From: Inia geoffrensis
Taxonomy: Eukaryota; Chordata; Mammalia; Artiodactyla; Iniidae
Length of the DNA: 64,000 bases
Reading direction: 5' to 3'
Assembly (NCBI GenBank): GCA_036417435.1
Contig: CM070904.1
Location: 46,941,908-47,005,907, forward strand
Part shown: piece after piece, positions 46,597 to 58,428 of the stretch
Layout: each line of letters starts with the position of its first letter
Position numbering within the stretch: the stretch's first letter is position 1
The notes under the pieces: generated by a model
Seen by the model: only the letters and a program-made list of their open reading frames with translations
The model's database searches: none
Told to the model about the DNA's origin: nothing
Position numbers and translations under genes: made by a program

Positions 46597-47082
46597 CCCT
46601 CTCTACAGCCATGTCACAAATGCGCTTCATCCATCAATTTTCATCTTCCTGTCTCAAATCTAAAGAATCATCAGAGTTGAGATAACAGTGAAACCATAGG
46701 TTGATTAGTAGATGAGCGGGAAATAAAGAGAAATGACCTCGTGAATTTCCTTACAAGATGTTTTATCTATTATTTGTGTGGGATAGGCTTAGAGATTTGT
46801 CTCAAGCCTGGGCCAAAGCTCATTTATTCAAGGACTGTCTGATAATTTCACCTTGGTCACCTTCACCTCAGCTCTGTGCTGCTCTTGCTAGAGCATGATT
46901 TGGTGTTTGTTGATTTGTTGTATTCTAAATTTCCAAAGTTGCCTTTTGTGTATAAAAATAATGACTTTTCCTCCCACCCCTGAGCAGGGCCCCATCATGG
47001 GAATGCAATCAATGCTAACTCCAAGATCAAAACAACCTTATGGGTCCAATAGCAGTCCCCTTATCCTCGTTTTCAGTTACTC
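46597..47082. other. Unique intronic sequence
   Basis: No gene or repeat recognised. Confidence 0.4.
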
Positions 47083-47208
47083 TTAAATAATATTATATAT
47101 ATAATGTTTATTATATATCATGTTTATTATGCATCATATTGTTATATATTGTGTTTATTTAATATATGTGCATATACATATATATATATATATGTATTTA
47201 TATATATA
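47083..47208. repeat. AT-rich low-complexity region
   Basis: About 125 bp consist of TATATA, TTATTATATATCATG-like and ATATATGTAT stretches, including two related 'atatcatgtttattat' units. It is a decayed AT microsatellite. Confidence 0.85.
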
Positions 47209-47506
47209 ACACTTGGAGATTAGGCAAGCCAGCAACAAACTGAGACAGTAAGGATGCTTCATACAAGTCTTCAATTTAAAGGTTGTAGTCACACACTCAT
47301 TTGAAGACAATATTTATGCCTAGTTTTGCTACACACTGATCAGTTAAGCAGTAAAACAAATTGTGAGAAATGGTATCCGTAAGGTTGACTAAGCATCTTT
47401 AAAATCAAGGCACCGAAGGTAGAGCATGCCTCATGCCTAGTGCTTAAATATAACTCATCCTACTATACATCTGTCAGTCACACCATCCTCGTATAAAAAT
47501 GATCTA

Positions 47507-47710
47507 GGGCTTCCCTGGTGGCTCAGTGGTTGAGAGTCCGCCTGCCGATGCAGGGGACACGGGTCTGTGCCCCGGTCCGGGAGGATCCCACGTGCCGCGG
47601 ACAGGCTGGGCCCGTGAGCCATGGCTGCTGGGCCTGCGCATCCGGAGCCTGTGCTCCGCAATGGGAGAGGCCACAACAGTGAGGGGCCCACATACCACAA
47701 AAAAAAAAAA
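47507..47710 (+). repeat. CHR-2-type SINE
   Basis: GGGCTTCCCTGGTGGCTCAG start, the standard body and a 13-A tail. The flanks share GATCTA (47501-47506 and 47711-47716). Longer A-containing matches cannot be delimited because of the tail. The B box is damaged (GGTCTGTGCCCC), and the body carries several changes such as CGGACAGGCTGG, so it may be somewhat older or simply more mutated than the copies at 30.6 and 35.5 kb. Confidence 0.93.
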
Positions 47711-47716
47711 GATCTA

Positions 47717-48235
47717 AATTAAAGACACTGCCCTATGTCAGAAAGTATCTATTGCACGTCTTAATGGTTTTTTTCCTATGGCCATCATGCCATTTTACCT
47801 TTAAACTATACTTTCAATAAGTAATTGGGAAAATAAACTAGTCAAGTATATTTGCAAATATTTTCTTTACTCTTGACTTTATCTTGCCCTTTGGTCAAAC
47901 TATTTCTGATGCAGCATCAACTCCATGATGACACTCTTTGGGAGAAAAGAAACAGAGCTTGCAAGGCACTTGACTACGAATAGTTGCTAAACATGAAAGC
48001 ATGATAGTGACAAATTACCTTAAGACCAGAGAAAGGAAAAAGCAGGGTTTAAAGGGTCACCACAGAGAAATCAGGGATATAAAAATAATGTAGTATAAAA
48101 ATATTCTATACAGCACCATTTCAAGGAAAGTTGAAATTAAAATAAAGGTAGATTTTACAAATACTCCCCTTTAACTACAGCTTCCACTGCAAGCTCACAG
48201 ACTTGGCGGGGTTTTTGTTGTGGTTGCTTTTTAAT

Positions 48236-48239
<4 letters not shown>
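47717..48239. other. Unique intronic sequence
   Basis: No gene or repeat recognised. Confidence 0.4.

Positions 48240-48279
<40 letters not shown>
48240..48279 (+). repeat. (TG)n microsatellite, about 20 copies
   Basis: An uninterrupted run of about 20 GT dinucleotides follows AATCAGC. Uninterrupted length suggests length polymorphism. Confidence 0.97.
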
Positions 48280-48280
<1 letters not shown>

Positions 48281-48282
<2 letters not shown>

Positions 48283-49109
48283 AGCAAACTAGAAATTTTA
48301 TGGCTGATGCCTAGCTTGTCTCTTAACTCATTCTAATTATATTGATAATTAAATTGTAAAAAAAAAAATAGTTGACTAGAGCCAAATGGCTTGCACAGGT
48401 GTCTTTTTGTAGGAATGGTTTAGTGCTAGATAATAAACAACTGGACCTCCATCTACTTAATTTGGCTTAATGAAAAGTCCTTTATAAGTAAAACTAGAAG
48501 GTGATTCAGAACTAAAATTGGACCTCGACGCTGAAATTGAGTGGTAACACATCAGCTCCATTAGAAAACGTGGTGCTTGTCTTTTTGCTTTTCCTTAAAA
48601 CTTTCTTGCACTTCTTTCTTCCATATCCTTATGAGGTCAGTTTTCAAAGCAATAAACTTCAAGCTGAGTGATCAGCCAGCCAGCCTTCATGAGTCAGCTT
48701 CCTGAGCATCCCTGCTCCCACTGAAGAGAGATGCTTTTAAAAAATATATAGCAAAATGCAGAATTTCTCCTCAGTACCTCAGTGGAAAACAGTTATTGTG
48801 AGACCCTGTCCTCTAATGTAGATTTAGGTCACCGGTTTTCATCGGCTGTTATCAGGGTCACAGCATCAATAGATCCTAATGAAAATGAGGGTTTGTGGCC
48901 TTTGAGATGCCAGTCTCATTTCACATTCTCAGGTTAACACCAGTACTGCTTTGTGATCACCACAGAGAGACCTTCCAAAAAGTTTTCTGCCGACCCACTC
49001 CCAACTCTGATTCTGGCCACATTTCTGGGAGAATGACCTCTCCTACATCCCCAGTAGGTTTCTTTTCTCTCACCCAGTCCAGCGTGGTTCTAATTATAAA
49101 GATAAGCTA
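48281..49109. other. Unique sequence grading into L2
   Basis: There is a nine-A run at 48359-48368. From about 48900 pyrimidine-rich text may already belong to the L2 that is clear from 49110. No gene seen. Confidence 0.4.
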
Positions 49110-49390
49110 ATGATGCAACTGGCTTCCCGTTTCCTTTTGAGGAAAAGCCAAATTCCTTGTGAGGTCTCCAAAGCCCTTCATGTCTGGTTACCTGAAAGCT
49201 GCCTTGCCTGGACCATGTCCTTCAAGCCCGCTGATCTCCTGGGCTTTCCTTGAATACCCCAGGTATATGGAGGGTCTTTGTCTGCTCAACCCCTCTGCTA
49301 CAGGCATGTCCCCATGTTGCCACTCACATGTTCACTTTTCAGTGAGGCCTACCTCATCAGAGAAGCTAACATTTCTACCTGCGGGGCATA
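49110..49390 (+). repeat. L2 fragment
   Basis: 'ctggcttcccgtttcctttt', 'gaggaaaagccaaattcctt', 'gtctccaaagcccttcatgt' and 'gctaacatttctacctgcgg' follow the L2 order ('tggctccccattgcc', 'aggataaagtccaaactcct', 'caaggcccttcac'). The 108-residue + frame from 49159 lies inside this repeat and is not a gene. Confidence 0.65.
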
Positions 49391-49394
49391 CCAC

Positions 49395-49605
49395 CACCTC
49401 CATTCAAATTCTGAGTCCACTATTTACTACCTTTAAGACCTTGAGCAAATCCTCAATCTCTCTTCACCTCAATTTCTACATCTAGAAAAAGGATGTAAAA
49501 GTAGTATCTTCCCCATGGGGGCTGTAGGGAGTTTAATGAAATGCTAATTATGACAAGGCACTTATTTACGGGTTTCTGGCACGTGACCTTCAGTGAACGT
49601 CAGCT
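49395..49605 (+). repeat. MIR SINE
   Basis: 'ccattcaaattctgagtcca', 'cctttaagaccttgagcaaa', 'ctcttcacctcaatttctac', 'atctagaaaaaggatgtaaa', 'gggagtttaatgaaatgct' and 'ggtttctggcacgtgacc' follow the forward MIR order. Confidence 0.85.
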
Positions 49606-50407
49606 AGTAATATCAGATCAGTGTACAATCAGCCTATCCTTCAGGCCACGCTCTCAAATGACCTTCCTGTCCATTTCCACAATCTTTCCACTCCTCCAAT
49701 AACGTGTCTCAGTTGACACATATGATCATCTTTATTCTGCTTTAATATTTGTTTCCAGAATTCCAGACAGCACCAAATATATTTAAGATAATAATCCAGA
49801 ATATTCTCTTGCTTTGAGATCCAGCAATTCCCACTTTTCTTTATCTCATGACATCTCTCCTTTGGTCTGTCAGCAGTTCCCAGGCCCAACTCCACCTGAT
49901 TATTCCAAAGCCTGTCACTTCATTATAGAACATACATCTTAATCATAACTCAGAGGCTAACCATCTTCTCCAACCTGACTCTGCCTTACTTCTACTGGAT
50001 ATTAGTAAATGTGACATTGATAGTGACACCAGAAAAGACAACTTCAAAGTAGTGCCTTCTCCCAATTGGGAAATTAGCTTCCTTGCTGATGGTGTTCCTG
50101 TGTTTTCTCTTGTGAAGGTTATAGGCTCATTGGCAGGAGAGGAGTTTAGGGTGTGGAAGGGGGAGGCTAGACACCAGCCTGTGCACATATTCGTAACACT
50201 GTAGATCTTTCTCACAGAAAAAAATATTCAAAGAGTTGTCAACTAAACCGTATTCTACAAGAAGTCATTCCTCCTCATACACACGCATAGACACAGGGAC
50301 ACACACACACACTCACACACATTCTCCAAAGCTGAAATGTTTCATTCTTTTTCTTTTCAGCTCTCACAACTCATGACATTCTAGCTTTAAAAGGTAGACT
50401 TATTTTG
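49606..50407. other. Unique intronic sequence with a short CA-rich tract
   Basis: A CA-rich stretch lies at about 50277-50320, interrupted by AGACACAGGG. No gene seen. Minus frames of 84-90 residues show no motif. Confidence 0.4.
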
Positions 50408-50527
50408 GAGAATTCCCTGGCGGTCCAGTGGTTAGAACTCCACGATTTCACTGCCGAGAGCCCGGTTCAGTCCCTGGTGGGGGAATTAAGATCCCACAAG
50501 CCACGCGGTACGGCCAAAAAGAAAAAA
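50408..50527 (+). repeat. CHR-1-like tRNA-derived SINE (older, short)
   Basis: 'gaattccctggcggtccagt' with an A-box-like GTCCAGTGGTTAGAACTC, then 'ttcactgccgagagcccggt', a degraded B box (GGTTCAGTCCC), 'gggggaattaagatccca', 'caagccacgcggtacggcc' and an A-rich end. It lacks the second half of the CHR-2 body. This fits the older cetartiodactyl CHR family. No clean target duplication found. The 64-residue + frame through it is an artefact. Confidence 0.85.
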
Positions 50528-51990
50528 CGTTTACAATTATCTCAAGAGAACTTTCCTATTAATCTCCCTGAGCTATTTTTGAACCTTGATATGGGGTGAG
50601 AACTGATCCCTTACCCTGTTTCCTCTTGCTTGCTTACAGGCAGGCACATGCTCTCATCGGCTCAGGCACCTGTCCTTACTCTAATTCTCCACCTCTCAGT
50701 TGATAACAGAGTTTTCTTCTAATAGCTTCTAAGGCTATCACGGGCTCCTTGAAATGCAGCATGTCTTCATTGGCTCACTCTTTATTGTTTTGGAGAGTTA
50801 AACTTTAGAAGTGATGTCTGCCAGAGTACTATACATCTCCTGGGGGAATTCTGCTCATGTTGGAACAGCACAATATACTTGCTGAGAATTGCCATGTGGT
50901 TTGGAGATTGGAGCCTTTCGCTAAGGATCGACTGACACATTTTCTACCTACACTTTGGGAAACAGAAACATGGAAAATGGATACCCTTTTATAGAAAGCA
51001 AGTAGCAGTGCTGGTTTTATAAGTAAAAGTAATATGCTTGAAAAAACAAAAGCAAACACATATTTTTTAAATATCCATGCACGATAGAAAAAAGTTGCAC
51101 TGGATAATTATGAGTTTCCTCCTTTCATTGACTTATTTATAGTTTTCTATTTAAATGTGCAGTCCCTTTTATTTCATGCAACACCTTCACTTTTCAGAAA
51201 GTTGAAACTCTAAAAGGGTAAATGTCTAAGGCCCTGAGTCCATGATTACTGTCTAACCGATCAGCTCTTGGCCCCTTTCTCTTTTACTTTTCACTTGGAG
51301 TGTCCAGCAGGTGAAAGGTTGACTCTTTCAGATCTCAAGTCCATTCCTCTGCCAAGTAACGGATGGGTTAGACCCAGTTATTGCCGTCTGTCATGCTAGT
51401 TTGCAGGCTGATACTGTCTTTCCAATACATGAAATCAATGATCTTTTGAGCTTCTCCTCCAGGTCCCTAACTCTAAGCACCATGGTAAGATTGTTCTTTG
51501 ACACCTTTTGTGTACTATTCTCTGAATATCTAATTGGCACCTAAGAAGGAACTATTACGTCATTGAAATATTTTTTTTAAATTTCTACTCCTTTGTGCTT
51601 TGTTATGAAACTGTTGTAGGAAAAAAATCATCCTGAGCAATATTAGACACAGAAAGACCTCTGAAACCCCTATCTGTGATGCTAGGATCGGTAATGCTCA
51701 GGGCTTCTGAGAGCTGGACCCCTAAACGAATATGTCTTAGCCAAGCAGAAGACCCAGAGTTCTCCACAAAGGGGAAAGACAGACCAACTAGAACATAACT
51801 AGAAGAATCACATTGGTCAATGTCAGAGTCCAAACAGCATCTTTCTCTTACAGTTCCTTAATATTTGAAAAGACCTAAAACGTAAGCTCCAACCTCTGTG
51901 TAGTATTCTCCTTTCTTTCTCTGTTCTTTCAGTAATTCTCAAGAATTAAGATCACACTCTTCCAAGTGTGCCCCTCTAAAGTTTGGAAAT
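50528..51990. other. Unique intronic sequence
   Basis: No gene or confident repeat. Minus frames of 76 residues (51059-50829, 51833-51603) lack recognisable motifs. Confidence 0.4.
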
Positions 51991-52370
51991 TATCTTAGTC
52001 ATCTTGGGCTGCCATAACAAAATGCCATTGACTGGGTGACTTAAAAAACAGAAATGTATTTCTCACAGTTCTGAATGCTGGAAGTCTGAGATCAGTGGGC
52101 CAGCATGGTTGGGTTCCAGTAAAGCTCACTCCCTGGTTTGCAGATGGCCACCTTCTCACTGTATCCTTGTGTGGTGGAGAGAGAGCAAGTTTGGTCTCTT
52201 CCTCTTCTTAGAAGGATGCTAATCCCATCATGAGGCCCCACCCTCATGACCTCACCAGCATCTAATGACCTCTCCCAAAGGCCCCACCTTCAAATACCAT
52301 CACATTGGAAGTTAGGGTTTCAACATAAGAATTTGGGGGACTGGGGGGAACAAAAACTTTCAGGCAATAA
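51991..52370 (-). repeat. MLT1-type MaLR solo LTR (reverse)
   Basis: 'tatcttagtcatcttgggct', 'gccataacaaaatgccattg', 'aacagaaatgtatttctcac', 'agttctgaatgctggaagtc', 'gcagatggccaccttctcac', 'cttcttagaaggatgctaat', 'ggccccaccctcatgacctc' and 'caacataagaatttggggga' follow the reversed MLT1 order over most of the LTR. Third MLT1 in the window and all three are on the same strand. No internal genes. Confidence 0.9.
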
Positions 52371-53184
52371 CAGAAATCATACTTGAATGAATATTTTAGT
52401 TGTACAACTTAACCAGTGTAGGATGAAGTTTCTTCCCTTATTCTGGCAATATCTTTCTATTACTGCCACACATGATTTAATTAGCTCTTTATTAATATTA
52501 TTTAATTATATTATGGAGGTCTAAAATTGAATTTAAAGTTCCAGGTGTCACTTTTACCCATTTCTCTCCCGTATTAATTTTGTGTGTTTTTTAACCTACG
52601 TGCAGAAATATGCATGCAACCCATAGTGCTTTTTCCCTCATGATCCCAGGCTGTCAAAACAATAACACTGGCAGCGGAGTTTTGCTTTAAGTTTTAAGTT
52701 TTGCATAGTCACAAGACTAATCTCACCTGAGTCGTGTAACAATTGGAACTGGGACCAAAATCCAAGTTTTTAACCATAAATCCTTCAGTCTCATCACTCA
52801 CTCTTCCTCTGAGCGTTATGACAGTTGCAAATCTGAACAATGTGTATTCCATACCAACATCCAGGTCCTTGAGTGCATTTCAAGACCGTATAGCATAGAC
52901 TGGAAGGCCATTTGGAACAATGGGGCAATGAGAGAGAACAATTTTATAACATTTTGGGAAGAATTTCAAATACTGTGCCATTAAGAAGAATTGTAGAGAG
53001 GGGCATTAAAAATTTACGAAGTGTAATTCTTTAGACATTTGGACAGTTTTAAGAATTAATTTGAATTATAAATATTGTAAACTAAACTGGTCATATAATT
53101 ACAGTTTCAATTTATGGTTTACTTACCATATTTTCACTTGGATAAAGCCAAGTACAATATGTACAGTTTGCCATTTAAATTAGC

Positions 53185-53350
53185 ATTTAAAACACTCCTT
53201 TGTGATAGATATTATTATTCCCGTTATTTCAATTTAGAAAACTGAGGCTCTTGGACATTAAATCACGTGCCTAAGGCTACCAGCCGGAAAGTTGCAGAGC
53301 TGAGATTTGAACCCCTATCTGGAAGACTCCAAAGCTGTTGTTCTTAACCA
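53185..53350 (-). repeat. MIR SINE (reverse)
   Basis: 'gatagatattattattcccg', 'ttagaaaactgaggctcttg', 'gtgcctaaggctaccagccg', 'gttgcagagctgagatttga', 'acccctatctggaagactcc' and 'ttgttcttaaccag' give the reverse-complement MIR order, including the B-box region. Confidence 0.85.
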
Positions 53351-55382
53351 GGAAACTAACAGTCTTGCCTAATTTGGACAAAGTGATAGCAAGAGTCTAC
53401 TTAGAAATGAGATAATTAGTAGATTTAGATGTGGCTCAGATGAAGACTCTGTTGTCAAGAATTATAATGAAAGGAAACTAAATAGAACATGAATAAATTG
53501 CTATGCTCATACACATGGTCTCAAAACCTCATTATTTATTTAAGAAAGCCTTCTGTCCTGGCTATTCAACTTAAAACAAATTCAACAAAAATTTTTATTG
53601 CTTTCTGTATCCAAGGCAACATTACAGGTACTCATTCTCATGCCTGGGTCACTGGAAAAACTTTTAAAAATAAAATTAAGCACCAGTGAAATTCAAACAC
53701 TCCTAGCAGATGGAGAAGAAAATGCTTAAAGTGTAGAAACAAGGCACTATGTCCTTATTACATTTTCTAGCAAGTGAATTAAGAAATAACATAAAATTTC
53801 CTACAACTTTCATCATATGTGTTATTTAATTGAAAGGTAGAACTACAGCAAAGCATTGCTTTGCCTCTCATGTCACGTGCTAGAATATATTTTCATGGAG
53901 TCTATAAAATAGATTCACTATTTCAACCCATCATCTTCGTAACAGAAAAAGCCCAACCAGAGTTAAAATACTGATACTATGTCCACTCACATGCAATGAT
54001 CGTCCACTTTTTAAAAAACGTTTAACATCTTTGTTGAAACAGAGCAAACACACAGAAAAATACACCGATCTTGAGAGTGCTGTTAACTGGGAATTATTTT
54101 TTTTTTAATTGGTTTTCCAGGCTTATATGTTTGTGACTCTTTTCTCTGATGATTAATCATAAATTATCTCTGTTGAATTTTTAAGTATGATACTGAGTCT
54201 AAGCTGTCTCATGTCTAGGTATAGAACTGTACAATATTGTTTTCCATCTCTTAATCTGACCTAAGGATCTCTGGGGTAGGAGCCATGTTTTGGTATCTTT
54301 GTAGCTGCAGCTACTAGGTGAATGCAAAAACATAACGTGCTTTGTGTTGGTTGTTTCATGTAATTCCTCCTTTAACAATCCATTGTAATTAGCAGCAATG
54401 GACTGTTGAAGTGGGGAAGTGGGAAGGACTGGTGGTGAGTTAGGTGAGTAAGAAGAGAGGAGGAAACTATGCTTAATATAGCCCATTTTACTGAGAGCAG
54501 ATTTAAGAATTAACTGCTTACATCTCTCCAGATGTTCTTATCTGTCTTTAAAGCTCTGTTTTACAGCTACCTTCAGAGGAATATGCTGACTCTAGTCTTC
54601 ATATTTTCTGTATGTCAAAATGGTATTACTATATAATTTACAAAGACTTCATCTTGGTGGTTTAAAAATTTATGAGAGAAGAAAGGGGATGTCAAATGAG
54701 CAAATAAAGTATTTTGATAAGGCTAGTGAACTTTTGCAGTGTTCAAAGGGTTACCTGAACTCCTGCTAATACAACTTGCCAGACTTAAATGCAGGGCAAT
54801 GGTGGAGAAAACAGTGAAACTGTACTATAAAAATAAATTACTGTCATGAATATTAAGCAACAAGAATATAATAAACATGACTGTTTGCATGATTCTGATT
54901 TATTGGTACTGATATGTGTATAAATTACGACACTAAGTGTTTATTCTAGTTGTTTCAGAATATGGGCCAAACAAAACTGGGTGGACACTTCCCGCAGACC
55001 TTTCCATCTGCCACCAAATTCCTATTTTACTGCTCCTGTTGCTGAGTTTCTTATGTCGGTGGCATCAGGACCAAATGTGAGCAGCCGTTCCTTTTAGTTT
55101 ACTTTGCAGACTGAGTAGATAGCCTTTACAGGATCTGGTGTTACAACTACTACCATCATGAAGTTTCTGCTCTCTTGCAATAGAAAAACCCCAGCTGCAG
55201 AGCATCCCGAGGGCCATTCCTACTTGCTCTGTTAAACAGTGCTCATTTTTGACACGGGAGGGTTCATTACTATATTCATGAACTTCTTGGCACCGGATTT
55301 GGGATTTCCCAATGCTAAGCTGTACTGTGTTTAACAAACTTGCTTAACAGTGGATGTTCTGGATTACTTGTTCTGAGAGGTT

Positions 55383-55386
<4 letters not shown>
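53351..55386. other. Unique intronic sequence
   Basis: No gene recognised. A short piece at about 54020-54090 may be a very old LINE remnant but is too diverged to name. Minus frames of 90-95 residues show no motif. Confidence 0.4.

Positions 55387-55430
<44 letters not shown>
55387..55430 (+). repeat. (AG)n microsatellite, about 22 copies
   Basis: A perfect AG run of about 44 bp follows GGTTAAAA and precedes CAAAAACC. Confidence 0.97.
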
Positions 55431-55431
<1 letters not shown>

Positions 55432-55959
55432 AAAAACCACTCTGTGTATCCGTGTAAAATCTGGTGATACCTCAACTGCCATAAGATAACTACATGAATA
55501 GCACAAAGTTGGTCTTGCTGATATTCACAAGTCGATGTTATTAAGATTTGTCATCAGTTTTAATTGACACTCTTTGGAACCAGATATTTGTTAAACAGAT
55601 GGCCAGAATAAGGTATCGCACAAGAAAATAGCATTCTCCTGCCTCGGGTTTTTAGCTTTAATGTTACATCTCATCAAAGTTTACTTCAGGAGATTAATTA
55701 TTTTGGAGATTTCTTTTCTCTAACATTGGTGGCAACCTGCAAGGAAGATAGCCACAAATTTAATAACCTTAACAAAAGATGCAGTTTCCACGTAGTGGAG
55801 TATGCTGTACAGGTATAAGTTGATGACACCTGTAAAGAACTGCTGATCATATAAACACTTGGCTACAGATGAAATGCCAGCTAAAGTTCATGATGAGGCA
55901 AGAATTGTTAGCTACTTAGAACTGGAAGTTTTACAACATTCTTGAGGGCATTTTAACTA
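55431..55959. other. Unique intronic sequence
   Basis: No gene or repeat recognised. Confidence 0.4.
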
Positions 55960-56455
55960 CATATACACCAAAAGGTTTAAAAATCTGCATACCTTTGTAT
56001 TGATTACTACATATCTAGAAACTTACCTTAGGAAATTTTTATAGATATGCACAAGTATGTGTACAAAGTTGCTCATAGAAATGTTATTTATAATCGTGAA
56101 CAATGTAAAAGTAACATATTTGTCCAAATTTGGGGAAAGTTAAATTATGGCACATTCATATAATGAAATATTATACAGTTGTTAAATTATGTTATAGAAA
56201 GCATTACTCACAAGGTAAAATGCCAGTAAATATTAAAGGAGAGCATAAGGGTGTACAGGTATTAACCTATTTTAAAATATGTATGTAATTATTTATAAGT
56301 AGAGAAAGGACAAAGTATTTATTTCAAATATTAACAGGGGTTGTCTCTGATTGACTATATAGCCTTCATTTTTTATTTTTTTATTTTTTTTTTTTGCTTT
56401 TTTATGTCCTTCAAGTTTCTTCAATAAGTACATCTGTAATAATGAAAAAAAAAAA
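55960..56455 (+). repeat. Old L1 (L1M-type) 3' end
   Basis: 'ccttaggaaatttttataga', 'tatgcacaagtatgtgtaca', 'aagttgctcatagaaatgtt', 'atttataatcgtgaacaatg', 'gttaaattatggcacattca', 'tataatgaaatattatacag', 'aacaggggttgtctctgatt' and a final A run at about 56444-56454 follow the order of an old L1 3' UTR. A T-rich insertion or expansion lies at 56368-56402. Confidence 0.85.
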
Positions 56456-56539
56456 CTAAACTAGAACTAAAAAGTATAAAAAGAGGGCAAGTTGACGGTG
56501 TTGTGAGAGATCCCAGAAGCAGTTACTCTAGAGGATCCC

Positions 56540-56704
56540 AAAAGTGGTTTTGACCCAAATCACCTTCATAGAAACAGATTCCTGGACCCATTCTGCTAGA
56601 TTTTGATTCAGTATGCCTGAGATGAGGTTGAGAAATGTTTACTAAAAAGCAGTGAGCAGATTCTCAGGTGATTCTGATGTGCAGTCAGATTTGGGAACCA
56701 TTGA
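56540..56704 (+). mobile_element. MER5A-like hAT-Charlie element
   Basis: 'agaaacagattcctggaccc', 'ttgattcagtatgcctgaga', 'ctcaggtgattctgatgtgc' and end 'cagatttgggaaccattg' match the MER5A order. The start is eroded. Confidence 0.75.
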
Positions 56705-57149
56705 TTTCTGTCCTTTCTCCTTGATGAAGCCAAAAAGGAGAACATGTACAGACTATGTTCCTTCTGTACATAGTCTGTTGGCATCACAGCATCTTACGCC
56801 AAAACAAGGTGTGCAATCCTTGAGTGGGACACTGCACAAGTAAGAGGTTAATTCTCTAAACTAGAGAAGAATATGCGACCCTGTACGATCTAGTGGCACA
56901 ACAAGGGATAAAGACAATGAACACTCTACAGAAGGGAGAGAGAAAAGTACAGTGGTTGCAATAACTTCACTGTGGAGTCATTCAGTGTATGTGGAGTTTG
57001 AAAAATCAGTCAGGGAAAGAACATGAGTACTGGCTTCAGCCCTGAGATGAATGTGTTATTCTGGGGAGAGTGAAGAATCTGAATAAAAAGCAGTAAAGAT
57101 TGTGGAGATAGCAACAGAAGTTAAGGAGTGGAGATACAGTTAAGCCAGT

Positions 57150-57285
57150 GTTATAAATTCCATGAAGGTTGCAGCCCGCAACTGTAGCATTTGATCCTGT
57201 ACCTTCCCGCCTAACACCCTACCTTCCACAGAAAAGCTACTCAGTAAATATTTGGTCAATAAATTAACTAATTAATTGCACAGAA
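57150..57285 (+). repeat. L2 3' end
   Basis: 'ataaattccatgaaggttgc', a pyrimidine-rich middle, then 'agctactcagtaaatatttg' and 'gtcaataaattaac'. This is the L2 tail pattern. Confidence 0.5.
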
Positions 57286-57454
57286 TTCAATACTACAGAA
57301 GGGTTTTCATTTTGATCCACAGCAGAGAAAACCCCATTAAACATTTTTGAGGAAAGTAGTGAAAAACTAAAAAATATTTTTTAGAGAAATTATGTAGTGG
57401 TAATTGACAAGATGTATTTAAGAGGAGAGACAGGAGACATAAAACCCTGTTGTG

Positions 57455-57560
57455 TTATCCACCTGGCATTATACCTGGCTACCAGTCGAGTATGACCTTG
57501 GACAAGTAACCTAACCACTCATGGACTCAGTTTTTTCTCTCTAAAGTAATGAAAGTATAC
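57455..57560 (+). repeat. MIR SINE fragment
   Basis: 'tatgaccttggacaagtaac', 'ctaaccactcatggactcag' and 'ttttttctctctaaagtaat' match the core of a forward MIR. Confidence 0.7.
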
Positions 57561-57587
57561 CATGTCAAAATTCTGAAATTGAGATAC

Positions 57588-57612
57588 GTAGATAGATAGA
57601 TACATAGATATG
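57588..57612 (+). repeat. (GATA)n-like short repeat
   Basis: Four to five imperfect GATA/ATAGATAC units are present. Minor. Confidence 0.7.
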
Positions 57613-57737
57613 CAAGAGGTTCATGATCCACTGCCCAAAGTGTTGGCCAGGTTTCTGTATATGTGCACCTGTGTATTTTCTGGAACAAGATTCTCAGAAG
57701 ATATGTGACCTTGCAAAAATTTATAGAATATGTGCTA

Positions 57738-57917
57738 CCCAGAACATGGTCTGAAGACTGGTAGCATCAGAATCACCTGGGATCCTGTTAGATATAAAAA
57801 TTCTGGAGCGTGATTCCAGACTCTCTGAATGACCATCTCTGGGAAAGGAGCCCAGGGATTCCTTTTTTACAAGCTCCCCGGGTTATTCATCTGCATGCAA
57901 AAGTTTAAGAAGCATCT
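57738..57917 (+). mobile_element. MER5-type hAT-Charlie element
   Basis: 'aacatggtctgaagactggt', 'gcatcagaatcacctgggat', 'cctgttagatataaaaattc', 'cccagggattccttttttac', 'aagctccccgggttattcat' and a terminal 'aaagtttaagaagcatc' fit MER5A/MER5B order and length. Confidence 0.75.
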
Positions 57918-58385
57918 AGTAGCTAGATGAGTTCTAAGCTTCTCACTAACTTGAAAACCTTTGACTGTTTTGTAAAAAAAAAAGGAAAAGAAGAAGGTAT
58001 AGATGAGAAAGATGAGTGACAAAAAAGAAAATTTGCAAAGATTTAATGGCAACTTGGATAGACAGTCATGGTGAGATTTTAAACCTGCATGACCAAGAGA
58101 ACAGAACTGTATTTGACAGAAATAGAGAAGCTATGATGACTGTTTTGCATGCAGTAGAAGACCGGAGCAAACACAGCTCATCTATGAACTGATTTTTCTT
58201 CCTGGCATTGTTCTTATAGACTTCAGAGCAAGACAGTTCAGTGTACCTTTGTGCTGCAAAAAATTATTCCAGCATAACCCAACTGAATACAGCTGTTGGA
58301 ACACCTAATACCTGATCAGAAGTTGAGATTGTTGTTCAGAATGAAATATTTGGCAAAATCCAAGATACCATCATATATACCGATG

Positions 58386-58386
<1 letters not shown>

Positions 58387-58426
<40 letters not shown>
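58387..58426 (+). repeat. (TG)n microsatellite, about 20 copies
   Basis: A perfect GT run of about 40 bp follows ATGCA. Confidence 0.97.

Positions 58427-58428
<2 letters not shown>

Noticed and set aside
49159..49485. 108-residue + frame
   Set aside because: Lies inside L2 and MIR repeats with no start context or motif.
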